A stretch of DNA of 43,877 nucleotides from NCBI GenBank assembly GCA_937996235.1, contig CALKVK010000026.1, positions 1 to 43,877 on the forward strand, given 5' to 3'. The notes under the pieces are model-generated. The model worked only from the letters and a program-made list of their open reading frames with translations, did not search any database and had not been told where the DNA came from. Shown here piece after piece: positions 35,383 through 43,877 of this stretch (position 1 is its first letter; each line of letters opens with the position of its first letter). This DNA comes from an uncultured bacterium (GTDB lineage: Bacteria; Planctomycetota; JAJSAM01; JAJVHW01). The translations under genes and the position numbers were made by a program.

Positions 35383-35413
35383 GCTACGCACGGTGTCCGA
35401 CACCGTTCGTAGC
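35383..35413. repeat. palindromic repeat, copy 1 (3' of yaiI)
   Basis: gctacgcacggtgt-ccg-acaccgttcgtagc has 14-bp arms with one mismatch. It lies 18 bp past the stop of the yaiI gene and 91 bp ahead of the ELWxxDGT gene. Related copies follow two other stops (38435-38458 and 43329-43352). It may act as a terminator hairpin or be a REP-type element. Confidence 0.7.
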
Positions 35414-35431
35414 GCATGGCTCGACGCCGGC

Positions 35432-35881
35432 TCAGCGCCGCCGTCGCCCGGCCTGGATCACCTGGTCCAGCGTCTGGAGGAACTGCGAGCGGTCGCGGGG
35501 CCGCAGCGGCGCCGGCCCGCCGGTCTCGATGCCCGACTCGCGCAGGTGCGCGGCCAGCGCCCGCGCCGCGAGCGCGCTGCCGATGTCGTCCTCTGTGAAC
35601 CGCCGGCCCTTCGGGTCGATCACGTACGCCTTCTTCGGAAGACAGCGCGCCGCGAGCGGGATGTCGCTCGTGACGACCACGTCGTTCTCGCCCGCGTGCT
35701 CTGCGATCCAGTCGTCCGCCGCGTCGAGACCATCGCTCACGACCACCATCCGCACCGCGGGGTCCGACGGCGTCCCCATCCCTCGGTTCGCGACCACGTT
35801 CACGACGAGCCCGTACCGCTTCGCCACGCGGTAGACCTCGTCCTTCACGGGACAACCGTCGGCGTCGACGTGGATCTGCAT
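35432..35881 (-). CDS. yaiI: YaiI/YqxD family (DUF188) protein
   Basis: The 149-aa protein begins MQIHVDADGCPVKDEVYRVAKRYGL, the diagnostic start of the YaiI/YqxD family, and continues with VVANRGMGTPSDP, VVVSDGLDAADDWIAEHA and VVTSDIPLAARCLPKKAYVIDPKG. The family is a PIN-like fold, probably a nuclease or RNA-binding protein with unproven activity. The protein length is as expected. A palindromic repeat follows its stop. Confidence 0.9.
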   Translation of the reverse strand: MQIHVDADGCPVKDEVYRVAKRYGLVVNVVANRGMGTPSDPAVRMVVVSDGLDAADDWIAEHAGENDVVVTSDIPLAARCLPKKAYVIDPKGRRFTEDDIGSALAARALAAHLRESGIETGGPAPLRPRDRSQFLQTLDQVIQAGRRRR

Positions 35882-35987
35882 GCGGACAGGGTAGCGAGAG
35901 CCGTGCGTGGTGCGACGCGGGCCGCGCGCTCGACCGATCCGCTGCGTGCCGGGACTGCCCCGCGACGCGGCGGCGCGGCCCGGTGCG

Positions 35988-38354
35988 TCAGCGGCCGTGC
36001 TGCTCGGCGAGCTTCGCGATCACGTCGAGCGCGCGCTGGGCGAGCTGCGCGAGCTCGAGGTCGTCGCCGCGCGTCAGCTCGCGGAGCGCGTCGAGGGTGT
36101 CCGGACGGACGGCCAGGAGCCGCGGATCGGAGTTCCCGAGGCACACGCACAGGTTGCGGCGCGCGTCGCGTACCGGGCTGCGGAGGAGCGCCGCGAGGCG
36201 CTCGAAGCCCTCGTCGCCGTAGTCGAGGAGGAACCCGACGACACCCGCGTGACAGCTGTGCCGGGGGTCGTCGGCCACCGCGAGCACTGCGGCGCGCGCC
36301 GTCGGCGCGCGATCGGCGATGCGGCCGAGCGCAGAGCACGCGGGCCACGCGACGCCCTGGACGTCGCGGGCGAGCACGCGCACCAGCGCGCCGCCGAAGC
36401 GCAGGATCGTGTCCGGCGGCAGGCCCGCCACCGCGATCGCCGCCTCGCGCGCGACGCGTGCGTCGTCGGACTCGAGCCAGCCGCCCATGCGTTCGACGAG
36501 CGCCTCCTCCGGCGCGCGCGCGAGCACGACGCGCGCTGCTCGCGCGGCGACGACCGCGACCTCGTCGTCACACAACGTGCGCAGCTCCGGCGCGAGCGCG
36601 GCGTAGCGCTCCTGGACGAGCGACAGCGCCGCCTCCGCGGCATCGTCGCGCGCGAGCAGAGCACGTGCGGTGCCGGGGCGCCACGCCTCCGCGGGCAGGA
36701 GACCCACGACGCGCAGGGCGTCCCACGCGCGCTCGCGCGACTCCGACAGCAGGGCGAGCGCGCGCGCCGCGAGAGCGTCGCGCGTCGCCGAGGGCGTGCG
36801 CCACGCGTCGCCCGCTCCCGCCAGCGCGCCGAGCACCGCACCACGGATGACCTCGTCCGCGTCGTCGAGCGCCGCGACGGCGGCGTCGCGGACGTCGGAG
36901 TCGGTGGGCACCGCGCCGAGCAGCGGCATCCAGGCCGCGCGCCGCACCTCGGCCTCGGGGCGCCGCACCGCCGCGAGCAGCGCCTGCCGCGCGGTCTCGA
37001 TGCGCAGGTGGGCGGCCGCCTCGGACGCGAGCCGCGCGGGGCCCTCGGTCGCGAGCGCCGCACACACCTGCGTGCCCACGTCGTCGGCGAGGAGCTGTTG
37101 CGCGATCACGAGGCGCAGGAGGTTCTGGCGCTGCACCTCCGCGACGCGCTCGTCGAACAGCAGTCGCGACACGCGCTCCGCGTCGAGCGACAGGCTGCGC
37201 TCGCGTGTGCGCGACAGCAGGTGCCATGCCGCGCCGCGCAGCTCGCCGTCGTCGGACAGGGCGGCGGCGACGATCACGTCGTCGCTCGCCGGGCGCAGCT
37301 CGCGCATGGTGTGCGTCCACGCCATCTTGTTCCGCGCCGCCTGCCACGCCGTCGCGAGGCGCTCGAGGTGCGGCTGCGCAGCGGCGCCGCACTCGCGGAC
37401 CGCCGCGATCGCGCGCAGCTCCACGGTGGCGTCCGCGTCGCCGAGGAGCGCGAACAGGCCCGTGGGGAACTCGCCCGCGGCCTTGCCGATGCGCCCGTAC
37501 GCCTGGGCCGCGGCGGCGCGTCGCTCCGGCGCCGGGTCGGCAGCGAGCGCCGCGACGAACGCCCGGAGCGCGCGACCGTCGGGCATGGAGCGCGTCGCGA
37601 GCTCGAGGAGTCCGCGGTCGAGCGTCGCGTCGGTCGAGTCCGTCGCGCGCAGGAGCAGGTTCGTGGTGCGCTCGTCGTCCGGCGCCACGCGCGCAAGCGC
37701 CGTCAGCAGACACGCGTCCATCCCGCGCGCCTCGATGTGTGCGACGAGACGCGCTGCGGCCGCCTCCGCCGCTGCCGGGCCGATCTCGCCGAGCGCATGC
37801 GCGCCGGCCGCCGCGGTCGCGTCGTCGTCGAGGAGCTGCGCGAGAGCCGCGGCGTACGGGGCGGCGGCGCTGCCGAGACGTCCGAGCGTGGCCGCCGCGC
37901 TGCAGCGCGTGCGCGCGTCGCGGGCGTCGAGCAGCACCGCCACGTGCGGTGCGAGCGACGCCGCGTCCGCGCCCGCCGACCGGGCGTTCCGGAACGCGTC
38001 CGCCGCGAGCTCGAGCGCGGCCTTGACCTCGCCCGCGTCGGAGCTCTCGAGCGAGGGCCGCAGCACGCCGACGTCCTCCACCGCGAACCCGCGCATGCCG
38101 CCGAGGAGCTGGAGCAGCCGCACGCGGTCGCGGGCGGCGCGCGTCTCGCGCAGGCGCGCGAGGATCGCCGGCGCCGCGCCGGCGCCCATGCCCGAGAGCA
38201 CCGCCCGAGCCGCCTGCTGGTTGTCGCCCGCGACGAACTCCTCGACCCACCACGTCGCCGGCTTGTCGGCGTAGGTCGGCTCTTCCGCGTCGCCGGCGAG
38301 CGCCGCGCAGCAGAGCCCGAGCCCCGCGAGCAGCGCCAGTGCGTGAATCCTCAT
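35988..38354 (-). CDS. exported HEAT-repeat protein (788 aa)
   Basis: A signal peptide of about 20 residues (LALLAGLGLCCAALAG) is followed by ADKPATWWVEEFVAGDNQQA and more than ten HEAT-like helical pairs rich in Ala, Leu, Arg and Asp (ARTRCSAAATLGRLGSAAAPY; AHALGEIGPAAAEAAAARL; AVRECGAAAQPHLERLATAW). Such PBS-lyase/HEAT proteins are common in planctomycetes and act as scaffolds, in this case outside the cytoplasm. No enzymatic motif is seen. GGAGGGCGAC precedes ATG 38354, and a palindromic repeat lies upstream (38435). It converges with nothing; all neighbours are on the same strand. Confidence 0.8.
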   Translation of the reverse strand: MRIHALALLAGLGLCCAALAGDAEEPTYADKPATWWVEEFVAGDNQQAARAVLSGMGAGAAPAILARLRETRAARDRVRLLQLLGGMRGFAVEDVGVLRPSLESSDAGEVKAALELAADAFRNARSAGADAASLAPHVAVLLDARDARTRCSAAATLGRLGSAAAPYAAALAQLLDDDATAAAGAHALGEIGPAAAEAAAARLVAHIEARGMDACLLTALARVAPDDERTTNLLLRATDSTDATLDRGLLELATRSMPDGRALRAFVAALAADPAPERRAAAAQAYGRIGKAAGEFPTGLFALLGDADATVELRAIAAVRECGAAAQPHLERLATAWQAARNKMAWTHTMRELRPASDDVIVAAALSDDGELRGAAWHLLSRTRERSLSLDAERVSRLLFDERVAEVQRQNLLRLVIAQQLLADDVGTQVCAALATEGPARLASEAAAHLRIETARQALLAAVRRPEAEVRRAAWMPLLGAVPTDSDVRDAAVAALDDADEVIRGAVLGALAGAGDAWRTPSATRDALAARALALLSESRERAWDALRVVGLLPAEAWRPGTARALLARDDAAEAALSLVQERYAALAPELRTLCDDEVAVVAARAARVVLARAPEEALVERMGGWLESDDARVAREAAIAVAGLPPDTILRFGGALVRVLARDVQGVAWPACSALGRIADRAPTARAAVLAVADDPRHSCHAGVVGFLLDYGDEGFERLAALLRSPVRDARRNLCVCLGNSDPRLLAVRPDTLDALRELTRGDDLELAQLAQRALDVIAKLAEQHGR

Positions 38355-38434
38355 GTCGCCCTCCGCGACGCCGCGCGTCCGCTGCATTCTCTCCGGTAGA
38401 CGCACGGCGCGGGTCACCGTTCGGCAAACTGTCG

Positions 38435-38458
38435 TTGGTGTCCGACTCCGTTCGCAGC
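38435..38458. repeat. palindromic repeat, degenerate copy (3' of a lipoprotein gene)
   Basis: The core ggtgtccgactccgttcgcagc resembles the copies at 35383 and 43329 but with a poorer left arm. It starts 5 bp beyond the stop of the lipoprotein gene at 38464 (minus strand). Confidence 0.6.
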
Positions 38459-38463
38459 GCTCC

Positions 38464-39636
38464 TCACTCATCTCGCGGCGTCGGCCAATCGTCGCTTCGC
38501 AGGTAGCCGGAGATGCTGCCGAAATCGTCGTAGCCGAACCACTCGAGGGCGGCCGCGAGCGCGAGGGTCGTGTCGGGCGACGTCGAGCGCAGCGCACCGC
38601 TCTCGTAGAGCTCGCGGAAGCGCGCCTTCGTCGGCGCCAGTGGGTTGTCGGGATCGCGGTCCGGGATCAGCGCCGCCCAGAGCCCAGCGGCCGCGAGCCA
38701 TGCCTCCGGCGACTCGTCGGGCACGAAGCCACGCAGCCGGCGCTGCAGTCGTGCGGACATCTCCCCGCGGCGCGGGTAGGAGTCGGGCCATGCCAGCCGG
38801 TCGGCGATGGCGACGGCCGCGATGCGATGCAGACCTACGACCGATGCGACGCGCGCGGCGTCCGTGTCGTCGTCCCACAGCGCGGCGAGCGCGGTCGCGC
38901 GGTCACGCCACGCGTCGCCCAACCGTTCACGCAGGGGCTCGGGGCCGTCGAGCGCCGTGTCGCGGAGCGCGAGCAGCGCCCACGTCGTCTCCACCGGTCC
39001 ACCCCACGAACCGTCCGCATGCTGCAGCGCGGCGAGCCGCACGGCCGTGGCCGTGAGCGCGCGCGAGACAGCGGGGAGCTGCGCCTCGACGTGCCGCGCG
39101 TGCAACCGCGCGACGCTCGTCGGTTGCGACCGCCGCTGCGGAGCGTTGGTGCGCCGGATCGACGCGATCGCGACCGCTGCGTCGCGGTGGGCGACCTGGA
39201 GCGCCTCCGTCGCCAGCGCCAGGTCGAGGGCCGACGCGGCGCGCGGCGGTTCGCCCGCGTCGAGCAACGCATCCACGCATGTCCACGTGGGTGTCCGCTC
39301 GACGCCGAAGAACGTGACCGCGAACCATGCCCGCACCGCCGTCGTCCCGTAGGGCGACATCTCTCGCCCAAGGAAGCTGACCGGCGCGCCCGCAGCGAAG
39401 TCGTCGAGCACGCGCCGCACGTGGTCCGTCCGGTCGGACCGCGCGTTGCGCGGGAGGAACTCGAACTCGTACAGATAGGGCGCCGTGTCCGCGGTGCGCG
39501 GGGGCGCGAGCGCTGGCGCGCTCTCGACGCCCTCCGCGCGTGGCCGCGCGCCCGCCGGCTGCGGGGAGCGCGAGTCACCGCAGCCGAGGACGACGGCGAC
39601 GAGCGAGACGACGACGAAGACGCGTGGCGACGGCAT
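38464..39636 (-). CDS. lipoprotein with prenyltransferase/terpene-cyclase-like toroid repeats
   Basis: The 390-aa protein has a lipobox VVLGC (C19) and a short linker. From about residue 50 it is helical, with QHADGSWGGPVETTWALLAL near 207, resembling the QW-type motif of squalene/prenyltransferase-like alpha-alpha toroid proteins. No catalytic DxDD or zinc site is apparent, so it is probably a non-catalytic scaffold. The length fits a single toroid. It lies 87 bp downstream of the 1082-aa repeat protein gene on the same strand and could share its transcript. Confidence 0.6.
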   Translation of the reverse strand: MPSPRVFVVVSLVAVVLGCGDSRSPQPAGARPRAEGVESAPALAPPRTADTAPYLYEFEFLPRNARSDRTDHVRRVLDDFAAGAPVSFLGREMSPYGTTAVRAWFAVTFFGVERTPTWTCVDALLDAGEPPRAASALDLALATEALQVAHRDAAVAIASIRRTNAPQRRSQPTSVARLHARHVEAQLPAVSRALTATAVRLAALQHADGSWGGPVETTWALLALRDTALDGPEPLRERLGDAWRDRATALAALWDDDTDAARVASVVGLHRIAAVAIADRLAWPDSYPRRGEMSARLQRRLRGFVPDESPEAWLAAAGLWAALIPDRDPDNPLAPTKARFRELYESGALRSTSPDTTLALAAALEWFGYDDFGSISGYLRSDDWPTPRDE

Positions 39637-39723
39637 CGGGACCCGGGCGCGCGAACGGACGAGGGGGTGGGAGGTTCGGTGAGCGCGCCCTCCGCGCGCT
39701 GGCGCCCATCCGCGCGCCGTCCG

Positions 39724-42700
39724 TCACGGGATGTCGAGGACCGCTCCGACGGTGCCCGCACGCAGGTTGCCGAGAACGGTCCACCGTCCGTCGCCGCTCG
39801 GGATCGCGATCTCGTAGTCCGCACCCGGCGTGAGCCACGCGATCTCGCACGTGTTCTTCCCGCGCGAGACATGGCGATACGCCGTGGCCACGGGTCCTCG
39901 CACGCGCACGTCGCAGCCGAAGTCGCGCTCGCTGCGGATGCGGAACGAGAGCTGTGTGCTGGGGTCGGCGATCACACGGACGTCGCTCGTGCCCGGAGCG
40001 ACCTCGTCGATCCTGAGTTCCATCGCCGGTGCTCCGTCGGCGGCCGCGCGCGACAGATACAGCTCGCACGGACGCGCGTTCCGCAAGAGCCCGGTCAGCG
40101 CGAACGAGCCGTCTGCCGCGGTCGCCGTCGCGCGCATGTCGTGGTCGCCGCACGGCGCGCGGAGCGCGACTCCGCCGAGCCCCGCACCCGAGCCATCCGT
40201 GACGACCCCGCGGATCGACAGCCCGAGCTGGGCCTCCACCGCGATGTCGCGTCGGCCCGCCGGAACGCGCGCGTCCGGGGCCAGGAAGTCGATGAAGCGC
40301 CGGCTCTGCTCGAGTTCCAGCGAGTACGTGATCCCCGCGACTCCGTCGAACTCGAAGCTGCCGTCCGCGCGCACGGCCACCGTGACCGCGCCCGGGATCG
40401 TGCCCTCCGGGTAGGGCTCGCAGGGCCACGCGCGGATCTGCTCGCCGTCGATCGCGTACCCCGCCGGCAGGCGCAGCACTCCTCCGGTCGCGACGAGCCG
40501 ACCGAACCGCAGCGTGAGCGGTCGTTCGCGAGCGGTCTGTACACCGCGCAGTTCGAGCTCGCCGAGCTCGCAGGAGACGGAGACGACGGCGTCCTCCGCC
40601 TCTCGCACGCCCTCGATCACGAAGTGCCCGCTGCTGTCGGTCGTCGCGGCGCGCGGGGCCACGAACGGCAGGCCGCCCGCGTCGGCGCGGACCGTTGCGT
40701 GCGGGACGCCGACTCCCGCGGAGTCCTCGACGACGCCTTCCACGCGATGACCGCGCTCTGCGCGAAACGTCGGCTCCGCACCCGTCAACGCGACCTCGCG
40801 GGCGAAGCCGAGCGTCGGCTGCGGCGAGTCGTTGCCGCCTGGAGTCCACACCAGAGTCACCGGGCCGCGCGCGCGCACGTCACGGAGCACGAACCGCCCC
40901 TCCGCGTCGGTGACGGCCGCAGACAGCCCGGACACCGGACCATCGAGGGCGACGCGGACGAACGCGCCCGACACCGGTGAGCCGTCCGCGAACAGGAGGC
41001 GTCCCGCGAGGTCCTGGCGGCGCCGCAGCACGATCTCGCGGGCTTCGGTCGTGAGCTCGGCCGAGCGTCCGACGTAGCCGACGGCGCGGATCTCCACGCG
41101 CACCGTGCCCGTGGCGAGCGCGTAGGTGAACGCGCCGGACTCGTCGGTGCGCGCATACAGCGCTTCGCCGCTCACCGTGGCTCCCACGACGGGGGCGCCG
41201 TTCTCGTCCACGACGCGTGCGACGTGCGATTTGCCGCCGAGCACGACCACGTCACCGAGATCGTGCGGACCTCCCACCGGCCTGCGGAACTCGAATGGCT
41301 GCATGGCCAGCGTGCTGCCGAGCACCTCGAGCGCGCACACGTCCTCGGCTGCGTCGCGCTGGGGCACGGTCAGGCGGAAGGTGCCGTCGTCCGCGACGAG
41401 GGTCGCGCGCCGCACTCCCGAGGCCGCGTCCGTGCAGCGCAGCGTCGCGTTCCGGATCGGCGCCCCGCTCTCGTCCACGAGTCGACCGTGGAAGTCGGCC
41501 AGGCGGTCGAGCACGACGCGAACCGTCGTCGATCCTCCCTCCGCAAGCGGGAAGTCGTGCACCTCGCGGGCGCGCCCCGGGGCGACGACCGTCAGTCGGA
41601 GAGCGCGGGTGCCGACGGGGTGGGGGAGCCGCAGCGTGAACCCGCCGGCGGCGTCTGTGACGATCGGTCGCGCGACGCCCCACGAAGAGATCTGCGCGCC
41701 CGCCAGCGGCGTACCGTCGGCGTCGACGACGAGACCCGCCACGGACGCGACGGCGCGCGGCGTCGCGTGCAGAACGACCTCCTCCTGCCCGACCGCCGGC
41801 ACGACGACGCGGGCCGGATCGAGGTCGTAGATCCGGTCGTCGTCGACGACGACGTGCTCGCCCGGCGGCGCCGACGCGAACGAGATGCGGCCGCTCGCAT
41901 CCGTGCGCAGCTCGTCCCTGGAGCCGTAGACGTCCTCGAGACGCAGTTCCACGCCGGCGAGCGGGCCGTCGTCCGCGAGGACGGTGACCTGCAACGTCCC
42001 CGTCGGGCGCAGCCGTACGTCCGCGTGGTGGGCATGTCCGGCCATCGGCACCAGCGCCGCCTGCTCGTACTCGGAGGACGTCGGCAAGTACCCGGGAGCG
42101 GACGCGACGACGAAGCCCCCTTCGATGCCGAGGCTGCGCGGCACCTCCGCGACGAAGCGCCCTTCGGCGTCGGCCTGGACTGCGTCCCACGCCTCGACGT
42201 CGCGCCGCTCCGACACGCCGACCCGCGCGCCCGCGACCGGGAGGCCGGTCGAGCGGTCGGTGATCCGTCCCACGACCGATGCGCGCAGTCGCGCGATCAG
42301 CAGCAGCTCGTCGTCCATAGGGAGCAGGACCGTCGCCGCTGCGGCGTCCACGCGCGCTGTGTCGGCGCGGACCAGCCACGGACCAGCGCTCAGCTCATCC
42401 AGACGACAGCGGCCGTCGTCCGCGGTGAGCTCGTAGATCTGCAGCGGCGAGCCCTCCTGGGACGCCGTCACTCGCACGCCGGAGCACGGCGCGCCGTCCT
42501 CTTCGATCACGCGCACGCGCAGCGCGCACTGCGGCTCCAGCGCGACGCGGGCCTCGGCGCCCTGTCCCGCTCCGACCTCGATCAGCTCACTCACGCCGCG
42601 TGTGCCGCCGGGACCGCGCGCCACGGCGACGTGCCGGCCGGGAGCGACCGGCGCGAGACGTGCGTGGCCCGCGTCGTCCGTGGTCGCCGTCGGCGCATCG

Positions 42701-42972
42701 TCCTCGACGGCGAACTCCACCGCGGCTCGCGGCACCGGGGCCCCGTGCAGGTCGACGACGTGGACGTCCACCCAGCCGCTCGTCGAGTCCGTGGGGCGTG
42801 TCGACTCACGCTCACGGGTGCGTGTCCGCGGCGCCGACTCCTCAGGCGCCGCCGTGTCGGCGCCCGGCGAGGCCACCGGCTCGGACTGCGGGCGAGCCAG
42901 GACGAGGCACACGAGCGCGGCGACCACGACCGCGCAGAGCATGCCGAACGCCGCCACGACCTTCCCGCGCAC
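39724..42972 (-). CDS. large exported protein of carboxypeptidase-regulatory-like (Ig-like) repeats
   Basis: The 1082-aa protein has one N-terminal hydrophobic helix (about 6-27, VAAFGMLCAVVVAALVCLVLA) that could be an anchor or uncleaved signal. From about residue 65 it holds about nine or ten repeats of the CarboxypepD_reg-like type (GAPVPRAAVEFAV, GHARLAPVAPGRHVAVA; GTPLAGAQISSWG, GGFTLRLPHP; GAPIRNATLRCTD, GTFRLTV). The same kind of repeats make up the C-terminal part of the sigma fusion at 324-2903. Likely surface or periplasmic. A GTG at 42972 is used; ATG at 42942 is an alternative that would remove ten residues. Confidence 0.8.
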   Translation of the reverse strand: MRGKVVAAFGMLCAVVVAALVCLVLARPQSEPVASPGADTAAPEESAPRTRTRERESTRPTDSTSGWVDVHVVDLHGAPVPRAAVEFAVEDDAPTATTDDAGHARLAPVAPGRHVAVARGPGGTRGVSELIEVGAGQGAEARVALEPQCALRVRVIEEDGAPCSGVRVTASQEGSPLQIYELTADDGRCRLDELSAGPWLVRADTARVDAAAATVLLPMDDELLLIARLRASVVGRITDRSTGLPVAGARVGVSERRDVEAWDAVQADAEGRFVAEVPRSLGIEGGFVVASAPGYLPTSSEYEQAALVPMAGHAHHADVRLRPTGTLQVTVLADDGPLAGVELRLEDVYGSRDELRTDASGRISFASAPPGEHVVVDDDRIYDLDPARVVVPAVGQEEVVLHATPRAVASVAGLVVDADGTPLAGAQISSWGVARPIVTDAAGGFTLRLPHPVGTRALRLTVVAPGRAREVHDFPLAEGGSTTVRVVLDRLADFHGRLVDESGAPIRNATLRCTDAASGVRRATLVADDGTFRLTVPQRDAAEDVCALEVLGSTLAMQPFEFRRPVGGPHDLGDVVVLGGKSHVARVVDENGAPVVGATVSGEALYARTDESGAFTYALATGTVRVEIRAVGYVGRSAELTTEAREIVLRRRQDLAGRLLFADGSPVSGAFVRVALDGPVSGLSAAVTDAEGRFVLRDVRARGPVTLVWTPGGNDSPQPTLGFAREVALTGAEPTFRAERGHRVEGVVEDSAGVGVPHATVRADAGGLPFVAPRAATTDSSGHFVIEGVREAEDAVVSVSCELGELELRGVQTARERPLTLRFGRLVATGGVLRLPAGYAIDGEQIRAWPCEPYPEGTIPGAVTVAVRADGSFEFDGVAGITYSLELEQSRRFIDFLAPDARVPAGRRDIAVEAQLGLSIRGVVTDGSGAGLGGVALRAPCGDHDMRATATAADGSFALTGLLRNARPCELYLSRAAADGAPAMELRIDEVAPGTSDVRVIADPSTQLSFRIRSERDFGCDVRVRGPVATAYRHVSRGKNTCEIAWLTPGADYEIAIPSGDGRWTVLGNLRAGTVGAVLDIP

Positions 42973-43088
42973 GGCGCGAGAGTAGCGTGCCCGGTCGGCG
43001 AACGATACCGGTCCGGTCAGGGCGCGCGGGTGGGCTGCGGCGGCCGGCCGCTATGCAGCCGTGGCCCGGGCGCGATAGCTTGCTCGCC

Positions 43089-43316
43089 ATGGCCGACGAC
43101 GTTGCGCCGCAGCTCCTGCTCCTGACGCACAGAGGGCGTCCGGACCTCTCGCGCGGCGACATCCACGTCGTGCGCGGAGTCGAGTACCGCGTGCACATGG
43201 TGAGCGAGTCGGCCAACCAGCCCGGCGTGTGGGTGGTGATGCTGCACGAGCCGGGTCAGTGCCCGCAGCGCAGCGATCGTCCACCCGACCCGCCGTGCGC
43301 AGCGTCGGAGCGGTGA
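43089..43316 (+). CDS. small hypothetical protein (75 aa)
   Basis: An unrecognised 75-aa protein with a short beta-rich core (PQLLLLTHRGRPDLSRGDIHVVRGVEYRVHMVSES, then GVWVVMLHE) and a Pro-rich, Cys-containing C-terminus. The start ATG at 43089 is preceded by TATGCAGCCGTGGCC, with no good ribosome binding site. Divergent from the large repeat protein; a palindromic repeat follows 12 bp after its stop. It is kept because of the coherent beta pattern, but without a homologue in view it may not be a real gene. Confidence 0.5.
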   Translation: MADDVAPQLLLLTHRGRPDLSRGDIHVVRGVEYRVHMVSESANQPGVWVVMLHEPGQCPQRSDRPPDPPCAASER

Positions 43317-43328
43317 ATAGCGCCACCG

Positions 43329-43352
43329 ACGGTGTCAGGCACCGTTCGTAGC
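43329..43352. repeat. palindromic repeat, copy 3 (3' of the 75-aa gene)
   Basis: acggtgtcaggcaccgt followed by tcgtagc shares the ggtgtc-n-g-n-caccgttcgtagcg core with the copy at 35383. It begins 12 bp beyond the stop at 43316. Confidence 0.65.
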
Positions 43353-43420
43353 GGAAGCTGCGCCTCCACGTCCCCTACTCGCTGCGGACGTGCGCGCCGC
43401 ACGCGCCGCACGCGCGCTCG

Positions 43421-43877
43421 CCGCGTGCCTCGCACGCGGCGGACCCCCTGGCACGAGCGTGCGTAAGCACGCGCAGTGCCAGGGGGATGGTGCTCGCGGG
43501 CAGTGCGGCCGAGGGGGCGGACGTCACCTACGTACGGGTCGCACGCCCGCGTGCACCCCACTGGTAACGGAGGCGCGCCGCGTGCCTCGCACGCGGCGGA
43601 CCCCCTGGCACGAGCGTGCGTAAGCACGCGCAGTGCCAGGGGGATGGTGCTCGCGGGCAGTGCGGCCGAGGGGGCGGACGTCACCTACGTACGGGTCGCA
43701 CGCCCGCGTGCACCCCACTGGTAACGGAGGCGCGCCGCGTGCCTCGCACGCGGCGTGACTCCCCCGCGACCGAGGGGGCGGACGTCACCGATGCAAGGGC
43801 CGCACGCCCGCGTGCCCCTCCGCCCGCCGGCGCGCGCGTGCTGCGCACGCGCCAGTGCCGGCGGGATGGTGCTCGCG
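43421..43877. repeat. 157-bp tandem repeats with hairpins (two exact copies plus a variant)
   Basis: Copies 43421-43577 and 43578-43734 appear identical. A third, 43735-43877, is rearranged and cut by the window end. Each full copy holds a hairpin ccgcgtgc-ctc-gcacgcgg and a long hairpin at 43444-43486 (arms ccccctggcac and gtgccaggggg with an inner gcgtgc/gcacgc stem and gtaa loop), repeated at 43601-43643. In the third unit the corresponding stem at 43823-43865 has different bases but keeps pairing, followed by the same atggtgctcgcg. Confidence 0.85.

Larger units (their letters stand above)
43317..43877. other. non-coding repeat-rich region at the right edge
   Basis: No protein gene is supported; open frames there are repeats of each other. 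It holds one palindromic repeat and the tandem hairpin repeats described separately. Confidence 0.6.

Noticed and set aside
32184..35834. 1216-aa plus-strand frame opposite the ELWxxDGT gene
   Set aside because: The repeat periodicity simply mirrors the real gene on the minus strand; composition is artificial.
43390..43724. Small repeated open frames at the right edge (about 77-82 aa)
   Set aside because: They are translations of the 157-bp repeats and share no start context or protein-like composition.
43421..43877. CRISPR array
   Set aside because: The unit is 157 bp with exact adjacent copies and no short unique spacers; it is a tandem hairpin repeat.

Overview
This is a very GC-rich bacterial window with 34 supported protein genes and no rRNA, tRNA or CRISPR array that I can see. 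Several traits fit a planctomycete (Planctomycetota): an ECF sigma factor fused through a membrane segment to a large extracytoplasmic part, a giant ELWxxDGT-repeat protein, carboxypeptidase-regulatory-like repeat proteins, a sulfatase-fold membrane protein, HEAT repeats and a von Willebrand/YfbK-like lipoprotein. This is inference from gene content; a myxobacterium or another high-GC phylum is not excluded.

Layout. 1-323: a 241-bp MITE-like element just upstream of the sigma factor. 324-6311 (+): sigma fusion, exported redoxin-TPR protein, PilZ protein, TPR/DUF1579-like protein and CPBP-family membrane protease. 6336-25284 (-): a 19-kb block of ferredoxin and energy-conservation genes in two transcription units. 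The upstream unit (25284 to 10154) reads korA-korB-hypothetical-rnfB-nifJ-rnfC-D-G-E-A-Cys-rich membrane peptide-apbE, and almost every junction is a start/stop overlap. The second unit (10020 to 6336) reads P-loop ATPase, ferredoxin-korB fusion, korC, korA, small Cys protein. 25625-32002: a small basic protein, a dinB gene carrying a second copy of the 241-bp element in frame, a dual-specificity phosphatase, a sulfatase-fold protein, a VWA lipoprotein (-) and an epimerase. 32013-42972 (-): ELWxxDGT-repeat protein, YaiI, HEAT-repeat protein, toroid-like lipoprotein and a 1082-aa Ig-like repeat protein. 43089-43877: a 75-aa protein, then a palindromic repeat and 157-bp tandem repeats.

How the genes work together (inference from known families). 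The two 2-oxoacid oxidoreductases and the enlarged pyruvate:ferredoxin oxidoreductase would reduce ferredoxin. The Rnf complex would couple ferredoxin:NAD+ electron transfer to Na+ or H+ pumping, and ApbE would attach FMN to RnfG and RnfD. The pyruvate enzyme gene sits inside the rnf gene order, between rnfB and rnfC. Both transcription units have upstream palindromes matching TGTGACC-N2-GGTCACA, centred 41.5 bp upstream of the start inferred from the best -10 element. This suggests one CRP/FNR-type regulator controls the whole block.

Three non-coding repeat families are visible: the 241-bp inverted-end element (two copies, about 94% identical), a short palindrome just 3' of three stop codons, and a hairpin-rich 157-bp tandem repeat at the right edge.
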